In this document: one piece after another, positions 24,138 to 31,603 of the stretch
Numbering within the stretch: the stretch's first letter is position 1
How the letters are laid out: the number at the start of each line of letters is the position of its first letter
DNA from: an uncultured Clostridia bacterium
GTDB lineage: Bacteria > Bacillota > Clostridia > Oscillospirales > Oscillospiraceae
NCBI GenBank assembly: GCA_946186375.1
Contig: CAMHMZ010000002.1
Coordinates: forward strand, 62,001 to 126,000
DNA length: 64,000 bases
Direction: 5' to 3'
Program-made: the position numbers and the translations under genes
Notes under the pieces: generated by a model
What the model was told of the DNA's origin: nothing
The model's database searches: none
What the model saw: the letters and a program-made list of their open reading frames with translations, nothing else

Positions 24138-25435
24138 AAAAGATCACGAACCGGGCTGTCTCCGTGCTGCTGATCGCCGCGCTGGTGATCGTGGGGATGA
24201 CCGTCTACGTTCTGCGTTATATCGACGACGGGCGCAGCTGGGCCCTCGCCTTTTCCCGGGCAAACTCCGGCGCAAGCGGCACGATCACCGACCGCAACGG
24301 CGAGATCCTCGCCGTCTTTGACGAGACACGCAATGCCTACGCCGAGGACGCGCTCACGCGCGAGGCCTGCTACCATGTGACGGGCGACTACTGGGGCCGC
24401 AGCGGCACGGGCATCCTCAGCGCCTACTGGGACGATATGCAGTCCTTCAGCCTGCTGACCGGCACGACGCATGCGGAGTCGGCGGAGCTCAAGCTCACGG
24501 TGGACACCTCGCTCTGCCGCACGGCCTATGCTGCGCTGCTCGGCCAAAACGGCAAGGGCGCCGTGATGGTGATGAACTATAAGACGGGCGAGGTGGTCTG
24601 CATGGTCTCCGCCCCGTCCATCGACCCGATGGACGCCGAGGCCGAGCCGCCGGAGGGCGCCTTCCTCAACCGCTGCCTCTCCTCGGCGTTTACGCCGGGC
24701 TCGGTGTTCAAGCTCATCACAGCGGCCGCCGCCATCGAGACCGTGCCGAATATCGAGACGCGCCAGTTTTACTGTGAAAATCTCTATTCGATCGCCGGGG
24801 TCGAGATCCACTGCACGGGGCCGCACTACACGCAGAATTTCGAGCAGGCGCTCGCCAACTCCTGCAACATCGCCTTCGCGCAGATTGCCGTCAAGGTCGG
24901 GCAGGAGAACATGATCGAGCACGTGCGGGACTACGGCTTTCTCGATAAGCATACGCTCAGCGGGCTGACGGGCGCGGCGGGCAACTATCCGCTCGACTTC
25001 GTCGGCGACCCGGAGCTGGCCTGGTCCGGTATCGGGCAGAGCACGGACCTTGTCAATCCCTACGCCATGCTCCGCTTCGTGTCGGCCATCGCCAACCACG
25101 GCGTACTGGCCGAGCCCCATCTTCTTGAATCCGAAAACGACGGCGGCGCCACGCGGCTCATGCACGCCGACACGGCCGACCGTCTGGCCGCCATGATGAA
25201 CTACAACGTTGTGGCGCACTATGACCCCGACAACAATTTCCCCGGCCTCCCCCTCTGCGCCAAGACCGGCACGGCCGAGCTTGGCGACGGCACGAGCCAC
25301 GCCTGGTTCGTCGGCTTTCTGAACGACGAAAACCACCCCTACGCCTTCGTTGTGCTCGTGGAGCAGGGCGGCGGCGGGCTTCGCGTGGCCGGCCCTGTGG
25401 CAAACCGCGTGCTGCAGGAGGCCATGAAGCACTGA
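24134..25435 (+). CDS. Class B penicillin-binding protein transpeptidase (PbpA/FtsI-like)
   Basis: 433 aa, short for a class B PBP, with a single N-terminal membrane helix (VSVLLIAALVIVGMTVYVL) and a reduced pedestal domain. The transpeptidase motifs are complete: STFK-type SVFK in TPGSVFKLITA, SxN as SCN in NSCNIAF, and KTGTAE near the C-terminus. It cross-links peptidoglycan outside the membrane and is the cognate partner of the SEDS glycosyltransferase upstream, with which it is translationally coupled (ATGA). It resembles the PbpA group found beside FHA-FtsW genes in Clostridia and Actinobacteria. Confidence 0.93.
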   Translation: MKKITNRAVSVLLIAALVIVGMTVYVLRYIDDGRSWALAFSRANSGASGTITDRNGEILAVFDETRNAYAEDALTREACYHVTGDYWGRSGTGILSAYWDDMQSFSLLTGTTHAESAELKLTVDTSLCRTAYAALLGQNGKGAVMVMNYKTGEVVCMVSAPSIDPMDAEAEPPEGAFLNRCLSSAFTPGSVFKLITAAAAIETVPNIETRQFYCENLYSIAGVEIHCTGPHYTQNFEQALANSCNIAFAQIAVKVGQENMIEHVRDYGFLDKHTLSGLTGAAGNYPLDFVGDPELAWSGIGQSTDLVNPYAMLRFVSAIANHGVLAEPHLLESENDGGATRLMHADTADRLAAMMNYNVVAHYDPDNNFPGLPLCAKTGTAELGDGTSHAWFVGFLNDENHPYAFVVLVEQGGGGLRVAGPVANRVLQEAMKH

Positions 25436-25485
25436 TTTTTTCCGGGAGAACAGGCTCCTCTCCTCTTCTGATTGGATGTGAAGCT

Positions 25486-27351
25486 ATGATAGAAGTGGCC
25501 GTCAAAGACCTTGTGAAGGGCTTTGAGATCGGCAATAATATTCTCGACGGACTGAGCTTTTCCGTCAACACCGGCGAGCGTGTCGGTATCCTCGGTCCCA
25601 ACGGCTGTGGAAAGACGACGCTCTTCCGGCTGCTTGTGGGAGAGCTGCGCCCGGACGAGGGCGAGATCGCCATTGCGCCGGGGCGTCGTATAGGGCTCAT
25701 CTCGCAGATCCCCGTCTACCCCGAGGGAACTACCGTGGAGGACGTGCTGCGCGAGGCGCAGCGGCGGCTCTTCACGCTGCAAAAGCGCCTGGACGAGCTG
25801 ACCGAGCGCATGGAGCGCGAGGACTCCCCCGCTCTGCTGCAGGAATACGACCGGCTCAGCGACGAATTCCGCCGTCTGGGCGGCTATGAGATGGACGCCG
25901 ACCGTAGCCGTGTGGCAAACGGCCTGGACTTGCCCCCAGCCATGCGCGAGCAGCTTTTCGACACGCTCTCCGGCGGCGAAAAGACCCGCGTCAACCTCGC
26001 CCGCCTCATTCTGGAGGACACGGATATCCTGCTGCTCGACGAGCCGACAAACCATCTGGATCTGCACGCGACCGAGTGGCTGGAGGACTATCTGCTGCAT
26101 TTTCGCGGGACGGTGCTCGCCATCAGCCACGACCGCTGGTTTCTCGACAAGGCCGTGCAGCGCTGCGTGGAGATCAGCTCCGGCCGGGCCGAATTCTACG
26201 CGGGCAACTACAGCTTTTACGTGCAGGAGCGGCAGCGCCGCTTTGAGGAAAAGCTGAAGCAGTATGAAAAGGATCAGGCCAAGATCGAGCAGCTGCAGCG
26301 CGCCGCCGAGCAGCTGCACCTCTGGGCCTTCATGGGCAACGATAAATTACATAAGCGAGCCTTTTCGATGGAGAAGCGCATCGAGAAGCTGCAGACGAGC
26401 GAAAAGCCGAAGGAAGACAAGAAGCTTTCAGTAAAGTTCAAGCAGCGCGAGTTTGCCGGGGACGAGGTGCTCGTCGTCGAGGACGTGAGCAAGAGCTTCG
26501 GCGCGCGGCAGCTCTTTGCGGGGCTTTCCATGACGGTCACGGGCGGCGAGCGCATCGCGCTCATCGGCGACAACGGCACCGGCAAATCCACGCTCGTCAA
26601 GCTGATTCTCGGCGAGGAGAAGCCGGACAGCGGCTATCTGCAGCGCGGGCCCGCCATCCGCACGGCCTATCTCCCGCAGACCGTGAGCTTTTCCGACGAC
26701 AGGCGCAGCGCCTATGACACCATGCTCTACGACGGACGCTGCCAGCCGCAGGAGGCGCGCGACCGCCTCGCCGCCTTCGGCTTTCGGGGCGAAGACGTGT
26801 TCACACCCGTGGGCGCGCTCTCCGGCGGCGAGCGCAGCCGCTTGCGCCTGTGCATGCTGATGGGCCGGGAGATCAACTTCCTCATCCTCGACGAGCCGAC
26901 AAACCACCTGGATATCGCCAGCCGCGAGTGGATGGAGGACGCCCTCTCGGACTATGACCAGACGCTCCTCTTCGTCAGCCACGACCGCTGGCTCATCGAG
27001 AAATTCGCCACGCGCATCTGGCATCTCGCCGACGGGCAGATCACCGATTTTCGCGGCGGCTACCGCGAATTCTGCGCCTGGCGCGAGAGGCAGACGGTCT
27101 TTCAGCAGAACGAGCGCAAGGAGCAGAAAAAGAAGGCCGAGCGCCCCGTCCGGCCGCAGAACACTGAAAAACAGAGCGCGCGGCTTGAGCGCGAGATCGG
27201 AAAGCTCGAAGCGAAGCTTGCCGATCTGGAACGCGAGGCGGAGGCGTGCGCCACGGATTATCAGAAGCTCATGGAGCTCGAGGAGCAGAAAAACGCCCTC
27301 AACGTCGAGCTCCTGGGGCTGTATGAACAATGGGAGGAACTCAATACATGA
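25486..27351 (+). CDS. ABC-F family ATP-binding protein
   Basis: 621 aa with two ATPase cassettes and no membrane segments. Walker A GPNGCGKTT (~residue 38) and GDNGTGKST (~residue 362), signatures LSGGEKTR and LSGGERSR, Walker B LLLDEPTNHLDL and LILDEPTNHLDI. Between them lies the charged ABC-F linker that reaches the ribosomal P site, and a C-terminal coiled coil ends the protein. ABC-F proteins act on translating ribosomes: some rescue stalls, some protect from antibiotics. Which subgroup this is (Uup, YkpA/EttA-like or resistance type) cannot be decided by eye; the C-terminal coiled coil recalls Uup or YdiF. Confidence 0.92.
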   Translation: MIEVAVKDLVKGFEIGNNILDGLSFSVNTGERVGILGPNGCGKTTLFRLLVGELRPDEGEIAIAPGRRIGLISQIPVYPEGTTVEDVLREAQRRLFTLQKRLDELTERMEREDSPALLQEYDRLSDEFRRLGGYEMDADRSRVANGLDLPPAMREQLFDTLSGGEKTRVNLARLILEDTDILLLDEPTNHLDLHATEWLEDYLLHFRGTVLAISHDRWFLDKAVQRCVEISSGRAEFYAGNYSFYVQERQRRFEEKLKQYEKDQAKIEQLQRAAEQLHLWAFMGNDKLHKRAFSMEKRIEKLQTSEKPKEDKKLSVKFKQREFAGDEVLVVEDVSKSFGARQLFAGLSMTVTGGERIALIGDNGTGKSTLVKLILGEEKPDSGYLQRGPAIRTAYLPQTVSFSDDRRSAYDTMLYDGRCQPQEARDRLAAFGFRGEDVFTPVGALSGGERSRLRLCMLMGREINFLILDEPTNHLDIASREWMEDALSDYDQTLLFVSHDRWLIEKFATRIWHLADGQITDFRGGYREFCAWRERQTVFQQNERKEQKKKAERPVRPQNTEKQSARLEREIGKLEAKLADLEREAEACATDYQKLMELEEQKNALNVELLGLYEQWEELNT

Positions 27352-28259
27352 AGCATCTGGCAAAAAAGGACGAGGGCCGTGCCAAAGAGATGAGCTGGCG
27401 CTGGTCACGCACGGACTGGATATGGTTCGGCGTCTGCACAGGGATCATCCTGATCGCGCTCGTGCTGCGCTTTGCCGCGAACATCATGACCCCGGCCTAT
27501 CTGCTGGGGCTCTCCGCAGCCGCTGCCCTCGCCTGGCATTTTCATAAAAACCTGCCCACGACCGTGGCCGGACTTACGGGCGGCGCTGTGCTGCTGATGG
27601 TGCTGCGCGGCTATGCCTGGTGGGGCTACAGCTTTCTCTTTCTCGCGGCGCTGCTGCTTTTGCACCGCTTTCTGCCGGTATGGCTCTGGCGCGTCGTGCT
27701 GATCCTCACCTGCGTGGGGCTCGCGTATTTCTGCTTTGTGGAGAGCTACATCATCCGAAATGCGCGCACGGACAAGGAGCCCGGGCGCGACTATCTCGTC
27801 GTCCTCGGCGCGGCGGTCTACGGCGATCAGCCCTCGCTGACGCTGGTGCGGCGGCTCGAGGGCGCGCGGGATTATCTGAACGCCTATCCCGACAGCGTCG
27901 CCATCGTCTCCGGCGGCATGGGTCCCGGCGAGACGGTCACGGAGGCGCAGGCCATGCGCGACTGGCTCGTGGCAAACGGCATCGCGCCCGAGCGCGTGCT
28001 GACGGAGGACAAGGCCACCTCCACGCAGGAAAACCTGCGCTATTCCTTTGAGATCATCCGCTCCCTCGGCGGCGAGCCGAACGGGAACGTCGCTATCGTC
28101 TCGAGCGCCTATCACCTCTACCGGGCCAAGCTCATGGCGAAGAACATGGGCGTGCAGGCCGCGGGCGTATCCGCGCCCTGGGGTTATTTCTTCGTCATGC
28201 TGAACTATTTCATCCGCGAAGCCTTCGGCGTGACGAAGCTCTGGGTACTCGGCGGCTGA
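27348..28259 (+). CDS. YdcF family (DUF218) membrane protein
   Basis: 303 aa from MKHLAKKDEGR, whose ATG overlaps the ABC-F stop and follows GGAGG; the six-residue extension in the ORF track is the RBS itself. About four or five hydrophobic helices in residues 25-135 (IWFGVCTGIILIALVLRF and others) precede the DUF218 domain: DYLVVLGAAVYGDQPSLTL, AIVSGGMGPGE, SEAQAM-like TEAQAM, STQENL and SSAYHLYRA. DUF218 proteins include SanA and YdcF, linked to envelope integrity and possibly S-adenosylmethionine binding. Biochemical role not established. Confidence 0.85.
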   Translation: MKHLAKKDEGRAKEMSWRWSRTDWIWFGVCTGIILIALVLRFAANIMTPAYLLGLSAAAALAWHFHKNLPTTVAGLTGGAVLLMVLRGYAWWGYSFLFLAALLLLHRFLPVWLWRVVLILTCVGLAYFCFVESYIIRNARTDKEPGRDYLVVLGAAVYGDQPSLTLVRRLEGARDYLNAYPDSVAIVSGGMGPGETVTEAQAMRDWLVANGIAPERVLTEDKATSTQENLRYSFEIIRSLGGEPNGNVAIVSSAYHLYRAKLMAKNMGVQAAGVSAPWGYFFVMLNYFIREAFGVTKLWVLGG

Positions 28260-28279
28260 GAGACTGGAAAGGCCTTCCT

Positions 28280-28308
28280 TTGACTTTCGTCTCTTTGCTT
28301 GGTAAACT
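28280..28308 (+). promoter_or_regulatory. Promoter of the aconitase X operon
   Basis: TTGACT, 17 nt, TAAACT, about 50 nt upstream of the first start codon. Confidence 0.65.
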
Positions 28309-28356
28309 GGTTATAACCCATTAACGGCTAAAACTAAGAAAGGAAGTGTATGTCCA

Positions 28357-29631
28357 ATGATCCTCACCCCTGAGCAGCAGGCGATGCTCAACGGCGAACA
28401 GGGCGAGATCATGGCCAAGATCGTCCGGACCCTGGTCATGTACGGCGACGCCTTCGGGGCCGAGCGCATGGTGCCCGTCACGAGCCAGTACGGCCACACG
28501 GTCATCAGCTTCGGTCTCGAGGTCATGAAGCCGGTCTACGACCTGTACGACCAGATCATCGCGGCCGGCATCCCCGAGGGGCAGAAATTCACCGCCGACC
28601 CCAAGCCCTTAGATCCCAAGGTCCCCTCCTCCCTGCTGGAGGACATCGTATTCAAGAAGATCATGTACACGCAGCAGGAGCGCTACGAGGAGCAGCTGAG
28701 AAAGCTCGGCATCACGAACGACGACGACTACACCTGCACCTGCTATCTCGAGCAGGTCGGAAACCTCCCGAAGAAGGGCGACGTCCTGTCCTGGGCGGAG
28801 AGCTCCGCCGTCGTGTATGCCAACTCCGTCCTCGGCGCGCGCTGTAACCGCAACTCCGGCATGATCGAGCTGATGGGCTCCATCGCGGGCTTCGTGCCCG
28901 AGTTCGGCCTGCTGACGGACGTGGGGCGCAAGGCCACCTGGGTCGTCGAGGTCAAATGTAAGCATAAGCCGGAGGCGCAGCTGCTGGGCTCGGCCATCGG
29001 CATGAAGGTCATGGAGGAGGTCCCCTACGTCAAGGGGCTCGACCGGTGGCTCGGAAACGAGCTCAACGAGGAGGCCCGCTCCTATCTGAAGGACTTCGGC
29101 GCGGCTACCGCCTCCAACGGCGCCGTGGGGCTCTATCACATCGAGGGGCTCACACCCGAGGCCGTCGAAGAAGGCGAGCAGCTGATCGCCGAGGGCGCGC
29201 AGGTCTACGTGATCGACGATGAGGAGCTTCAGCGCGTCAAGGACGCCTATCCCGTCATCTGGAAGAACCCGGAGGCCAGGCCCCAGATGGCCTTTGTCGG
29301 CTGCCCGCATCTGACGCTGCAGCAGCTGAAGGACTGGACGGACAAGCTCGGCGACGAGCTGAGGAAGACCGGACGCAGCAAGGTGGCCGTGCCCACGGTG
29401 TTCACCGCCTCCACACCCGTCATCAAGGAATTTGAGCAGACCATGGACGCCTATCGGCTCAAGAAGTACGGCGTCGTGCTCAGCTACATCTGCCCGCTCA
29501 TGTACATGAACAACCCCCTCTGCAAGAAGAAGGCGGTCATCACCTGCTCCAACAAGCTGCGCACCTACACCAGCGCCCGCTATTACACCGAGGACGAGAT
29601 CCTGCACATCATCAGCGGAGGGAGGGTATGA
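28357..29631 (+). CDS. Aconitase X catalytic (large) subunit
   Basis: 424 aa of the AcnX catalytic family (DUF521): MILTPEQQAMLNGEQGE, the Ser/His-rich segment VPVTSQYGHT, LGARCNRNSG, FVGCPHLTLQQL and CPLMYMNNPLC, which together give the Cys ligands for a [2Fe-2S] or [4Fe-4S] cluster and the active site. Characterised members are cis-3-hydroxy-L-proline dehydratase in bacteria and phosphomevalonate dehydratase in archaea. The small swivelling subunit is encoded next. Substrate here is unknown; hydroxyproline catabolism is the likeliest in a gut Firmicute but no other such gene is visible. Confidence 0.93.
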   Translation: MILTPEQQAMLNGEQGEIMAKIVRTLVMYGDAFGAERMVPVTSQYGHTVISFGLEVMKPVYDLYDQIIAAGIPEGQKFTADPKPLDPKVPSSLLEDIVFKKIMYTQQERYEEQLRKLGITNDDDYTCTCYLEQVGNLPKKGDVLSWAESSAVVYANSVLGARCNRNSGMIELMGSIAGFVPEFGLLTDVGRKATWVVEVKCKHKPEAQLLGSAIGMKVMEEVPYVKGLDRWLGNELNEEARSYLKDFGAATASNGAVGLYHIEGLTPEAVEEGEQLIAEGAQVYVIDDEELQRVKDAYPVIWKNPEARPQMAFVGCPHLTLQQLKDWTDKLGDELRKTGRSKVAVPTVFTASTPVIKEFEQTMDAYRLKKYGVVLSYICPLMYMNNPLCKKKAVITCSNKLRTYTSARYYTEDEILHIISGGRV

Positions 29632-29632
29632 C

Positions 29633-30076
29633 ATGAAGCAGTTTCAGGGACGCGTGGTCGTCGCGGGCGAGTGCCGGGCGGAGGCCCTGGTCAGCCACGG
29701 CGGCTTCAACACGCTGGCAAGCTATCAGATGGCGATCATGTTCGGGGACAAGCAGGTCAAATGCGGCGACCAGAACAACGCCGACCTCTATAAAAAGCCT
29801 ATGATCGGCAAGGCGCTGTGCCTGCCGCAGACCATCGGCTCCACGACCGGCGGCATGGTGCTCTTCACCGTCTGCGCGCTGGACAAGGCGCCGGCCTGCA
29901 TGCTCTTCTCCAAGCCCATCGATTCTCTCGCGGCCTCCGGGGCCATCCTCGGGGAAGTCTGGACGGAGAACAAGATGCCCGTGGTCGATTCGCTCGGCGA
30001 CGAATTCCTCGACTACGTTCATACCGGCATGACCGTCTCCGTCGGCGCGGGCGGCGTCGTGACCGTGGAAGACTAA
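29633..30076 (+). CDS. Aconitase X swivel-domain (small) subunit
   Basis: 147 aa, DUF126 family. It shows GGFNTLASYQ, PQTIGSTTGGMVLF and the swivelling beta/alpha fold that closes over the large subunit. It starts 1 nt after the large subunit stop (GGAGGGTATGACATG supplies the RBS), so the two subunits are made in equal amounts. In some bacteria the two parts are fused; here they are separate as in archaea and Clostridia. Confidence 0.92.
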   Translation: MKQFQGRVVVAGECRAEALVSHGGFNTLASYQMAIMFGDKQVKCGDQNNADLYKKPMIGKALCLPQTIGSTTGGMVLFTVCALDKAPACMLFSKPIDSLAASGAILGEVWTENKMPVVDSLGDEFLDYVHTGMTVSVGAGGVVTVED

Positions 30077-30101
30077 ATCCATCATTACTTTCATAAAAAA
30101 A

Positions 30102-30142
30102 GGCATACGGCGAAGTTAGGTTTTTCTAGCCTCGTCGTATGC
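30102..30142. terminator. Bidirectional terminator between acnX and the PH-domain gene
   Basis: Stem GCATACGGCGA / TCGTCGTATGC with A-run before and TTTTTT after, shared by the converging transcripts. Confidence 0.8.
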
Positions 30143-30163
30143 TTTTTTCTTATTCTTTATTAT

Positions 30164-30622
30164 TTAATTAGGCAGTACCCGAGTGTTTATGGCTGCAGCC
30201 ATTTGTTCTGCCTGCTTCTGAATTCTCCTTTGATCGAATGCTTCTATCTCGTTCAAGATTGCATTTCTGACCGTTTCGGGAGCTTTGATATACTTATACT
30301 CATATATACCGGAGGAAGATGTAACCGAAATCGTTCCATAACCGAAAATTTTTCCGAACAGTCCAATAGAAACGGAAACATTGTTGATTTTATTCAAAGG
30401 CGTGTCCAAGGTTTTTGTCTTGATCAGTCCGTATTTTCCATATAACCGATGGCTGGTAAGCACTAGTTCTGTCGTACAGATTTTAATGATTGTTCCCCAA
30501 ATCGTAATAAACCCAATAAAGAAAATACATAGAATGATATCCTTTACAAGGCAAATCTTGCTTACTTTTGCAGGAAGGACAACCGTTTCATCTTTCATCA
30601 AGTTCTGTGTAAAATTACTCAT
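30164..30622 (-). CDS. Bacterial PH domain membrane protein
   Basis: 152 aa. A short cytosolic N-terminus is followed by one or two hydrophobic stretches (ICLVKDIILCIFFIGFITIWG). Next is a bacterial PH domain of the YdbS/YdbT type (TTELVLTSHRLYGKYGLIKTKTLDTPLNKINNV) containing the usual T..R...G......IPL..I pattern, then a helical tail. Codon use is AT-rich compared with neighbours. Such proteins are common small membrane proteins of unclear function, sometimes linked to membrane stress. Monocistronic. Confidence 0.75.
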   Translation of the reverse strand: MSNFTQNLMKDETVVLPAKVSKICLVKDIILCIFFIGFITIWGTIIKICTTELVLTSHRLYGKYGLIKTKTLDTPLNKINNVSVSIGLFGKIFGYGTISVTSSSGIYEYKYIKAPETVRNAILNEIEAFDQRRIQKQAEQMAAAINTRVLPN

Positions 30623-30735
30623 GTCTGCTCCTCCATTTCAGCCCGACGGCTCTTTTTCATTATTATAGCCCGTTTACGGGCTATTGTCAACAGAAAGTGC
30701 ACACCCTAATCTTAGAAACAAGAGGGGTGTGCATC

Positions 30736-30933
30736 ATGATCGTCTATGATCGGCTCTGGCAGCAAATGAAGAAAAAAGGTATCTCTCAATATAGATTACT
30801 TAAGGAATTCGGTTTCAGCAGCGGGCAATTGGATCGGTTACGAAAAAATGATAACATAAGCACATATACCTTGAATCGCCTTTGTGAGATTTTGGATTGT
30901 GCTTTGGAAGATATCGCTGAATTCAAAAAATAA
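30736..30933 (+). CDS. Small XRE-type helix-turn-helix regulator (HTH_26)
   Basis: 65 aa from MIVYDRLWQQMKKKGIS; the ORF track starts 13 codons earlier without an RBS, while GAGGGGTG precedes this ATG. A single Cro/CI HTH domain spans the protein: ISQYRLLKEFGFSSGQLDRLRKND, NISTYTLNRLCEILDC. This size matches HTH_26 regulators common in Firmicute mobile or toxin-antitoxin settings. AT-rich like the PH-domain gene beside it, so it may be acquired. No toxin-like partner was found nearby. Confidence 0.8.
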   Translation: MIVYDRLWQQMKKKGISQYRLLKEFGFSSGQLDRLRKNDNISTYTLNRLCEILDCALEDIAEFKK

Positions 30934-30970
30934 TCTTATCGTACAGAACACGATAAAATCATAGCAACAA

Positions 30971-30997
30971 AAGGATCCGGTAGAGAACCGGATCCTT
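30971..30997 (+). terminator. Hairpin after the HTH gene
   Basis: Perfect 11-bp stem AAGGATCCGGT / ACCGGATCCTT with loop AGAGA; its 3' edge overlaps the -35 box of the tRNA-Leu(TAA) promoter. The T-run is weak. Confidence 0.5.
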
Positions 30998-31025
30998 GAC
31001 ATTTATCGCTCTTAAGTGATACATT
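30996..31025 (+). promoter_or_regulatory. Promoter of tRNA-Leu(TAA)
   Basis: TTGACA, 18 nt, TACATT, about 13 nt before the mature tRNA. Confidence 0.6.
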
Positions 31026-31037
31026 GTATAAGCACCT

Positions 31038-31123
31038 GCCGGTGTGGTGGAATGGTAGACACCAGGGACTTAAAATCCCTTGCTGGCAACAGCGTACCGG
31101 TTCGAGTCCGGTCACCGGCACCA
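31038..31123 (+). tRNA. tRNA-Leu (anticodon TAA)
   Basis: Class II tRNA: acceptor GCCGGTG/CACCGGC, anticodon arm AGGGA-CTTAAAA-TCCCT (anticodon TAA), variable arm, T-loop TTCGAGT, encoded CCA. 86 nt including CCA. It is followed by a terminator and a tRNA-like unit that copies its acceptor stem. Confidence 0.95.
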
Positions 31124-31154
31124 AAAAGAGCACCCCGTATGGGGTGCTCTTTTT
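31124..31154 (+). terminator. Terminator of tRNA-Leu(TAA)
   Basis: GAGCACCCC / GGGGTGCTC stem with GTAT loop and TTTTT. A near copy lies at 31445. Confidence 0.85.
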
Positions 31155-31161
31155 GGTCTCC

Positions 31162-31289
31162 GCCGGTGCGGGCGAGAACCGGAGCTTCGATAAGTGAGGC
31201 TCCGAGAAGACGAGCTTTGCGAAGTCTGATCGGCTAAGCCGAACTTATGCATGCGAGCGCAGCGAGTCGCTGTCCGGTCACCGGCACCA
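31162..31289 (+). repeat. tRNA-like unit derived from tRNA-Leu(TAA)
   Basis: It begins GCCGGTG and ends CACCGGC plus ACCA, so the 7-bp acceptor stem of tRNA-Leu(TAA) is fully preserved. ACCGG near the start can also pair with CCGGT near the end, echoing the stacked T-stem. Inside are other hairpins (GGAGC/GCTCC, CGGCTAAGCCG, GCGA/TCGC) and no recognisable anticodon arm. 128 nt. It sits between the tRNA terminator and the 121-nt element, the same place that the 147-bp units hold at 10.9-11.5 kb. Confidence 0.65.
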
Positions 31290-31290
31290 G

Positions 31291-31411
31291 CGTCAGAAGA
31301 AACTTACTCCATTCCGCTTCCCTGGTTTCCGTAAGCGTCAGGAAAGCTCCATATCCGTAAGTTCCTTCTTCCTTATCCAAATCGAACCAACTGCGTTGGG
31401 CTTCGATTTGG
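31291..31411 (+). ncRNA. 121-nt structured RNA element B (tRNA-Leu linked)
   Basis: Starts CGTCAGAAGA one base after a CCA end and finishes with CCAAATCGAA / TTCGATTTGG. It is homologous to element A (10825-10945, opposite strand): same length, no gaps, 92/121 identical by hand count. Stem 11-17/67-73 is AACTTAC/GTAAGTT, fully compensated against ACGCAGC/GCTGCGT. Pair 27/56 also changes from T-A to C-G. No start codon with an RBS or coherent ORF is seen. A function in tRNA biology or a mobile-element origin are both open. Confidence 0.6.
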
Positions 31412-31444
31412 GTTTTGGGGAAACGATTTTTCTTTCCCCACAGC

Positions 31445-31474
31445 AAAGAGCACCCCGGACGGGGTGCTCTTTTT
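31445..31474 (+). terminator. Second copy of the tRNA-Leu(TAA) terminator
   Basis: GAGCACCCC / GGGGTGCTC stem with GGAC loop and TTTTT. It ends the transcript carrying element B. Confidence 0.75.
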
Positions 31475-31481
31475 GGTCTTA

Positions 31482-31538
31482 GCCGGTGCGAGCGAGAAAC
31501 GGAGCTTCGATCAGTGAGGCTCCGAGAAGACGAGCTTT
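31482..31538 (+). repeat. Truncated second copy of the tRNA-like unit
   Basis: Matches 31162-31218 closely (GCCGGTGCG.GCGAGAA.CGGAGCTTCGAT.AGTGAGGCTCC) and stops at CGAGCTTT, where the MFS promoter begins. It lies 320 nt from the first copy. Confidence 0.7.
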
Positions 31539-31539
31539 A

Positions 31540-31568
31540 TTGACAAACGCTCCGGGTTGTGATACAAC
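31540..31568 (+). promoter_or_regulatory. Promoter of the MFS transporter gene
   Basis: TTGACA, 17 nt, TACAAC. The inferred transcript starts near 31575, so translation must begin after the ORF-track ATG at 31559. Confidence 0.65.
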
Positions 31569-31603
31569 GTGTCCGCATTGTTTTTACCTGTGGGGCTTTT
31601 GTG

